A stretch of DNA of 64,000 nucleotides, taken from Ectocarpus siliculosus. Taxonomy: Eukaryota; Sar; Phaeophyceae; Ectocarpales; Ectocarpaceae. Position 1 is the stretch's first letter. Each line of letters begins with the position of its first letter. The stretch covers positions 5,830,817 to 5,894,816 of the forward strand of contig FN649751.1 of NCBI GenBank assembly GCA_000310025.1. The letters run 5' to 3'. The notes beneath the pieces were generated by a model, which ran no database searches, was not told the DNA's origin, and saw nothing but the letters and a program-made list of their open reading frames with translations. The translations under genes were made by a program, and so were the position numbers. Positions 58,524-64,000 of the stretch are shown here, one piece after another.

Positions 58524-61374
58524 ATGTCGAGGCTGGGGGCTCTGCTGCTAGTCTGGCTATGCCATCTGCTGCTGACCGAGGGCCAGGAAAAGGTGTCCAT
58601 AGCTGTGATTGGCTCTGGGATAGGGGGCTCGGCAGCCTCTTATTTTCTCAGGGAGGCGCTGGACGACGATCTTCATACCAAAATCGTCGTGTTCGACAGT
58701 GCAACCAAGATAGGGGGCAGGACAGCGGTGAGTCGTTGAGTTATATGCGTAGATAGAAGCCGAATCAAACCATAGACTATTATAGTCAGCGCTGACTATA
58801 GACTGCGCCATTGGCCTGATATCAGTTTGTGTTATTGCTGTTGAGAAACAACAATTTCCGCTGCCGCTCTGGCGCTCGCATGCTCCAGATCTCTATGTTT
58901 TGTGACAGCAGAATATGCATACATCCGTGGTCTTGTTCATTGTACATACATGCAGACTATTCGTTCGTCCCTAAAGATCGTGTGTGCCTCACAGCTCCTG
59001 TTTGCAAGGGAAATCATTCGAATACAACTACCGTACTACAGAGTCAGGGTCTCCAAACAAGGCGGCCTCGAACAGTGCTGGGGCCCAGTGTACTGTAGTT
59101 CGACGTCAAAGCCGGTCGTCACGGACCTTAGCGGCCTACTCTAACCTCGTCGTAACGACACATTTCGAGACATTTCGAGACATTTCGAGGGCCACCGAAC
59201 GGAACATCCCCAGTTCTAATTCGGTGCTGTCGACACCCGATGACGCCTGCACGAAGCGGTGTGTAGCTGGTGGAGTTAGGTGCTTGCGGCCCGAAGGGAT
59301 CGGCCCGGGGTGGCATCTACGAGTTTTGTGGAGGCGCCGAGTCCCCGCGGGAGATCGGCAACAGTCGGCGTTTTCAGGGTACATCAAGGTTGAACGTTTC
59401 GACATTTCGCAACTCTAGAAACGCTCATGGAATTGTTGCACGTTCGTTTTCACCCTTTTGCTGTCTGCCGTTGTTTTTTTGGCTTCGTGTTGCACAACCG
59501 GTTGACTGCTGTGGTGGTCCAAACTGTCTTGGCTACTCTTTACGCGGATGGCAGCACTATGTGCACGACGGGAAGGTGCTCGAGAGTGGCGCCTCCGTCA
59601 TCTACACAGGCAACGCCTACCTGTTCAACCTCACCGAGCGCGTCCACCTGAACAAGCTTGACCCCAGCAAGCAGGAAGGGCCGAACACGGGACTGTGGGA
59701 CGGAGAACGGTTTGTCCTCAAGACGACCAGTTCGGGCATAGCCAACCTCGCTCGCATGGTGTGGCGATACGGAATGTGAGGTGCTTTCGTGGTGGCAGGG
59801 CTGGTTGTTCCTCACACCCAGTATTGATAAGACACAAGATATTCTTGCGGCAGGTTTCGGATGAGGTTATACATCCATGCGGCACAGCAGGTACACTAGT
59901 AGCCGCGGTAATGGTGATAGCTTCAGTAGGTTCGTGACAGTGATTGGCCGAAACACCCCCGCGCTGCGACAGACATAATACGCCGTCCGCGCGCATGTTC
60001 CATAGACAACACACGACAGCGCTGAATTGCGTACAACTGGCACCGTTGCACTATGCAATCTTGCGGCGTGTTCCGTCTCAACGCGTAATCCCACAGGTCA
60101 TTGCTCAAGATGAGGTCCATGGTGTACGAGGCCCTAGCAAAGTTCGACCGTATTTATGACCTACAGGCGGACGGCAGGGTGTTCGAGACGCCGGAAGACC
60201 TGTGGAGTGAGTGCCTTACGTGCTGCTGTGTTCCTCTTTAGCTCCTCTTCAGACACCGAGACCTCCTGCACAAGGGGGCTGGGGGGTGATTTCAGGTATC
60301 GCTGAGTGCTGCAGCTCTAGCACGCATAACCCTGCTGGAGAAGCGTTTCGGATGTTGTTTGGAAACAGTAGTCTTATCTCGCTTCTGGGGCCGCTACACG
60401 ACCCGTTTTCGCGTGATCAACTTGTTTGCAGGCTGTTGATTTGTTGTCGCTCCGTTGTCCTCGTGTCAGTACAGTAAGCCATTTGCGTTACAGCGCCAGC
60501 CAGATCCAACCAAGGACCAAGGCGCTCGATCGCGTCGAATTTGCCGACGGGCGACATTATCAACCTCCACAGGTGCAACTACACGACCGATGGAGGGTAC
60601 ACCTTTCATTGCGAACGGCCAATCTCGAAAACAAGTCCAAACAGGCGGGCCTGTCGAGGCTATTGCCCGACGTTTCTACTTTAAACAGCAACGTTTTCAA
60701 CCCTCGCTGTTGCAGAAACTGGAGGGACCGTTGTTTTGTGACTGCGTTGTTTTTGCAGGCGAGGTAGGCCTTCTCGGTCTAGCACGGATGACCATAGCGG
60801 AATACTTCGAACAGCGGGTCGGGCGGGCAGGGTCGTTGGTGGAGGTTGAGCTAGCGCACGCCGCCAACAGGGTAAACTACAACCAGGTCGGTGCGTCTTT
60901 TTGAAGGGTGTTCGAACCGGCGGTGCTAGAAAAAGGGCGGTTAGAGGTATTTAGTCTACGGCTACGCTAACCGGAGATAGTTTCAAGCCGAGATTGGAGC
61001 GACCCTCGCCGTTTGTTGTTGTAGTTGAAATGAAGGTATTCGGGACCACCCTTTGGAGAAAAGCCAGTCCGAACACTTGGAAACCCCGTCTCAGTTGAAA
61101 ATACATACTTCCTTAACAACAATGGCGGCAGAGCTGTGCCTTCCCACAGCTACGTCATGGGCACAATCCAAACGCAAGGAGGCGAGCAAGTCCGTGCTTA
61201 AACTGTTGCCTTTTCCCCTCATCAGGGCAACGGTCTCAACGCGCTCGCGGGTGTCGTCAGTCTCTGCCCGGCCGTCACCGGAGACCTGTTCAGCGTGGAA
61301 GGGGGAAACGCCCGCCTTTCAGAGGTACGATCGATCAAACCGCTTGTCAAACACACGGATGTCGTCCAACTAAC

Positions 61375-61429
<55 letters not shown>

Positions 61430-63828
61430 GCTAGAAGAAACTAGAAGGGTTTCGAGGACTCTTCACGTTGTCCCAGAAACTGGAACATGCTTCTTTGAGT
61501 CGAAAGTACATCGCGATGCCGTGCTATGGAATTCTTAAATCCACGACAAAGACACGAGGCCATCTGTGCCAAGAAACAGTACGTACAAGATCACGACAGA
61601 AAACATCGACACTTGTCTACCCTACTTGCCGACTCGCCATCCCTTCTTGGCGGGCGTTTTTTCAGACGCTCCATCTCCTTACCTGTGTGTGCATGCCTCT
61701 CGCAGGAACTCCTTGGCGTTTCGGCAAGCGAGGTACGACTCAACACTAGCGTGGCGAGAGTTGTCGGCAGCGCCAAGGGAGGATACTCGCTCTACGGTCA
61801 GGGTGAAGATACGCTAGGGACGTTTGACGCTGTGGTTATTGCTACCCCGATCGGACTGGCGGGCATCTCCCTGGACATGCGTGGAGAGGTAAACATAACT
61901 ATCACGACGAAAAAATTTCCTGTTCCCTTCATACTTTTTGGCAAGGGTCTTGGGCAGTCATGGTGTAGGCGTGACGGGGTACTAGGGAATCCCACCTGTT
62001 CGCCAAGTTGTGATCACGGGCAATCCTATTTTGAAGTTTGAACCAAAACGTCCGGGCTGTTTTGCGGCACGTTCGAGTAAGAGGTTACAGTGACTTTCTT
62101 TCAGGACCTGCTATCCAAACCGAAGACCCGTGCGCTCGGCGCACCAAGACAAGCAACGAGGCGTTTGAGAAAAATCTGACCGGGTTTCGGCTCTGCACTT
62201 GCGTGGGTCCAACAACTTGTACACGTAATCAATGCTCTGCTTTTTTCCACCTGATACGAAAAGAGTTTCCAGGAACCCGTGTCTGCGTCATAGATGGACC
62301 ACTGGTACCCTCAACCTCTCCGGCCCCTTTCGCCTCTCCCCGCTCCGCTCGAATTCCGCCACATGTCGCACACCCAACCGGCGGCTGCGTAGGACGGGAG
62401 TCCAGAAACCCCGATACAACCCTTGCCGGTCGTCAAATACCAAGAGGTGCACACGACCTTCGTGCGCGGGGTTGTGGATGGCGCGTACTTCGGCCTAGGG
62501 AAAGGCGAGGAGGTGCCGAACAGCGTGCTCCTCACCGAGCGGGCGGCTGGCCTGGCGTTCTCGTCCCTTGCGCTCAAGACCTGGGTCGGTGATCCCGCTG
62601 ACGGCGTCGGTGTTTACAAGCTCTTCTCGAGGTACAGCCTGTTGTAGGCTGCGTGCGGACAGGCGGGAGCGGATTCTAAGTTAGGTTAGGCACATCATAT
62701 ATATATGACTTTCGGTTTTGTGATGCGCAGCAGAAGGGTCATGTGGTGGGTGGTGAGTTAAATACTACGCGCCCGCAGTTTTCCCACTCGAAAAGTTTAT
62801 GTTCGTCGATTTCTGATTGGCTGTCGAAAACCCTTGGGGGGTGGGAGGCATATCCCAGGGTCGAAGCGCAACTTTTTCCGGAGATCTGCTTGGCCGTGTA
62901 CGGGATGTTGTCTTATCAGATCCCTATTAAGTCCGAAATGTTCACAACTTCTCAGAAGGGAGGATTTGTCAGACTTGTTTCTGAGCGCAATTACCCCGTT
63001 TTTCGGTGCTGGAGGAGGTGGTCCAAAAAAAACGCCTCGTGTCAATCGATTCAACCGGAACCTGAGTCCATTGAGTCTGTCAGAAGCACGAGCTTTGCGT
63101 TCGAAAATTATCATGACACCAAATCGACATCTTTCTAGCCAAGAGTTGTATGCATAGAACGTACTGAGCAGAGACCGGATCGTTTTTATTGTGACGATAA
63201 CGACAGATTTTTCCCTTCGCTCTCGGCGGCCGCCTCTCTCGCTGGTTGGTTCGCAGGCAAGAGCTGTGGACGGGAATGCTGGACTCGTTGTTCGTTCAAG
63301 GCTCTTGGGAAATCTTGCACCACCGGGAATGGCGCGCGTACCCCGTTCTCGACCCCAAGAAGGTGAGAATAGGAGGAGGCCGAAGTCTAGGCTATTAGTT
63401 GGTGTGGACAATTTAGAGGATAGCGGGAGCAGTCTCACTTGCTGCTTGTCGATTTGGCCAGGCCATTAATCACCTATCTCAGCTGTCACAAATGACGCCA
63501 ACCTCTTGGTTGTATATTGGCTACGGATTTCTCGTTTCCCTCTCATCCCAAATCAAGTGTTGGTGCCCGCTTCCCTCTCATCCCAAATCACGCCTTGGCA
63601 GCGTACTCAGCCGTCACCGCCGACAAAACTGGCAATTGATTTTTGGCATGATGGCAAATCACTCGCGAATTAAAGCCTAGCCCGCCACCCATGCCACTGC
63701 TTTTTTTTTCTCATGTTTCGGCCCCGAACACACCTCTGTGCACCGGGCAGGCCTTCACTCGCGCCAAGCTGTTCGCAGGGCATCCGGTTTGGTACGTCTC
63801 GTCGCTGGAGGAGGGCGTCAGCGCAATG
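58524..63828 (+). CDS. PCYOX: Prenylcysteine-oxidase-like FAD enzyme (3' end beyond window)
   Basis: Nine exons read in phase: 58524-58727, 59555-59775, 60097-60206, 60759-60886, 61226-61324, 61706-61888, 62393-62631, 63257-63362, 63751-63828; 456 codons so far, with the last exon(s) off the edge. The N-terminus is a signal peptide (LLLVWLCHLLLTEGQ). It is followed by a Rossmann FAD site IAVIGSGIGGSAASYFLREA, an acidic strand end (IVVFDS) and GGRT. Then GASVIYTGNAYL, VWRYGMSLLKMRS, ALAKFDRIYDLQ, AANRVNYNQ, GNGLNALAGVVSLCPA, DLFSVEGGNARL, FDAVVIATPIGLA, VVKYQEVHTTFVRG and WRAYPVL, the order of prenylcysteine oxidases. Animal and plant members cleave the thioether of prenylcysteine from degraded prenylated proteins, giving cysteine, an aldehyde and H2O2, in lysosome or vacuole; a secretory location fits the signal peptide. 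The mini-exon borders were set by protein continuity; every intron read begins GT and ends AG. Confidence 0.9.
58781..58800. repeat. Perfect 20-bp palindrome
   Basis: TATAGTCAGCGCTGACTATA in intron 1 of the oxidase gene. Its 14-bp core AGTCAGCGCTGACT also occurs at 250-263. Confidence 0.8.
59160..59189. repeat. 10-bp tandem repeat, three units
   Basis: Three copies of ACATTTCGAG inside intron 1 of the oxidase gene. Confidence 0.85.
61376..61427. repeat. (GA)n microsatellite
   Basis: About 25 perfect GA units in the intron after exon 5 of the oxidase gene. Confidence 0.97.
63148..63206 (+). repeat. SINE-like repeat, copy 3 (partial)
   Basis: CGTACTGAGCAGAGACCGGA then TCGTTTTTATTGTGACGATAACGAC parallels the end of the copies at 30307-30424 and 46320-46449, without the CAA tail. 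It lies in an intron of the oxidase gene. Confidence 0.4.
63560..63600. repeat. Small tandem duplication
   Basis: TTCCCTCTCATCCCAAATCA occurs twice in tandem about 36 bp apart (near 63536 and 63571), in the intron before the last visible exon of the oxidase gene. Confidence 0.7.
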
Positions 63829-64000
63829 GTGAGCCCAATGTTAGACCTGGTGCTACACCGCAGGATTTGTTTAGTTTAGAGATCAATTTTAGTTTTGTTG
63901 TTTGCGAGGAACACGGGGTGATGGCGTTTATTATAGTCGCCAGCGGCCGTCTAGAGTCGCCGCTCATCTCCTTCCACGGTAATTTCCTTCTCCGAATAGT

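Noticed and set aside
1-64000. CRISPR array or bacterial operon
   Set aside because: No regularly spaced direct repeats with unique spacers and no operon-like gene runs; the genes are spliced and eukaryotic.

Overview
This window looks like nuclear DNA of a photosynthetic stramenopile, most likely a brown alga close to Ectocarpus. That is an inference from four things. The genes have many short exons with GT-AG introns. At least two, probably three, genes carry presequences of the heterokont plastid type (signal peptide followed by a Phe-containing cleavage motif). Intergenic DNA is rich in repeats and retroelements. The telomere-type repeat present is (CCCTAA)n. Three 100-N scaffold gaps (8794-8893, 20721-20820, 53214-53313) mark a draft assembly. 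I found no convincing complete rRNA, tRNA or CRISPR feature.

Left part, 1 to 33 kb: gene-poor and repeat-rich. Its main content is four dispersed paralogues (2427-3340 minus, 12580-13802 plus, 19193-20314 plus, 25490-26360 minus) of a small two-exon protein family. I do not recognise the family as described. Each gene has a tiny first exon of 56-62 nt. The intron falls inside the codon of a conserved Trp, and the joined exons build a WW-like module. A Pro/Gly/Met-rich linker follows, then a second WW-like module that has decayed differently in each copy. Between the first two copies lies a full Ty1/copia retrotransposon (3841-9371, minus). It has 325-bp LTRs that appear identical and a 5-bp target duplication, yet its coding region is broken in several places. 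From 27.5 to 32.3 kb there is a patchwork of duplicated repeat units, one of which is split by an interstitial telomere repeat.

Right part, 33.7 to 64 kb: gene-dense with spliced conserved genes. In order: a START/polyketide-cyclase-like lipid-binding protein (33703-38073 minus), a probable plastid DUF1823-like protein (38634-42415 plus), an alpha/beta hydrolase whose nucleophile Ser is replaced by Ala (44163-46894 minus, 5' end open), a complete 12-exon organellar, probably plastid, HSP90 (48679-58020 minus), and a prenylcysteine-oxidase-like FAD enzyme (58524-63828 plus, running off the window). Two of these pairs are arranged head to head with about 0.5 kb between start codons. Exon borders were placed by reading splice sites and protein continuity by eye, so individual borders may be off by a base or two.

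The long stretches 341-2426, 9377-12579, 13803-19192, 20315-25489, 42416-44162 and 46895-48678 hold no gene I can support, only the repeats listed.
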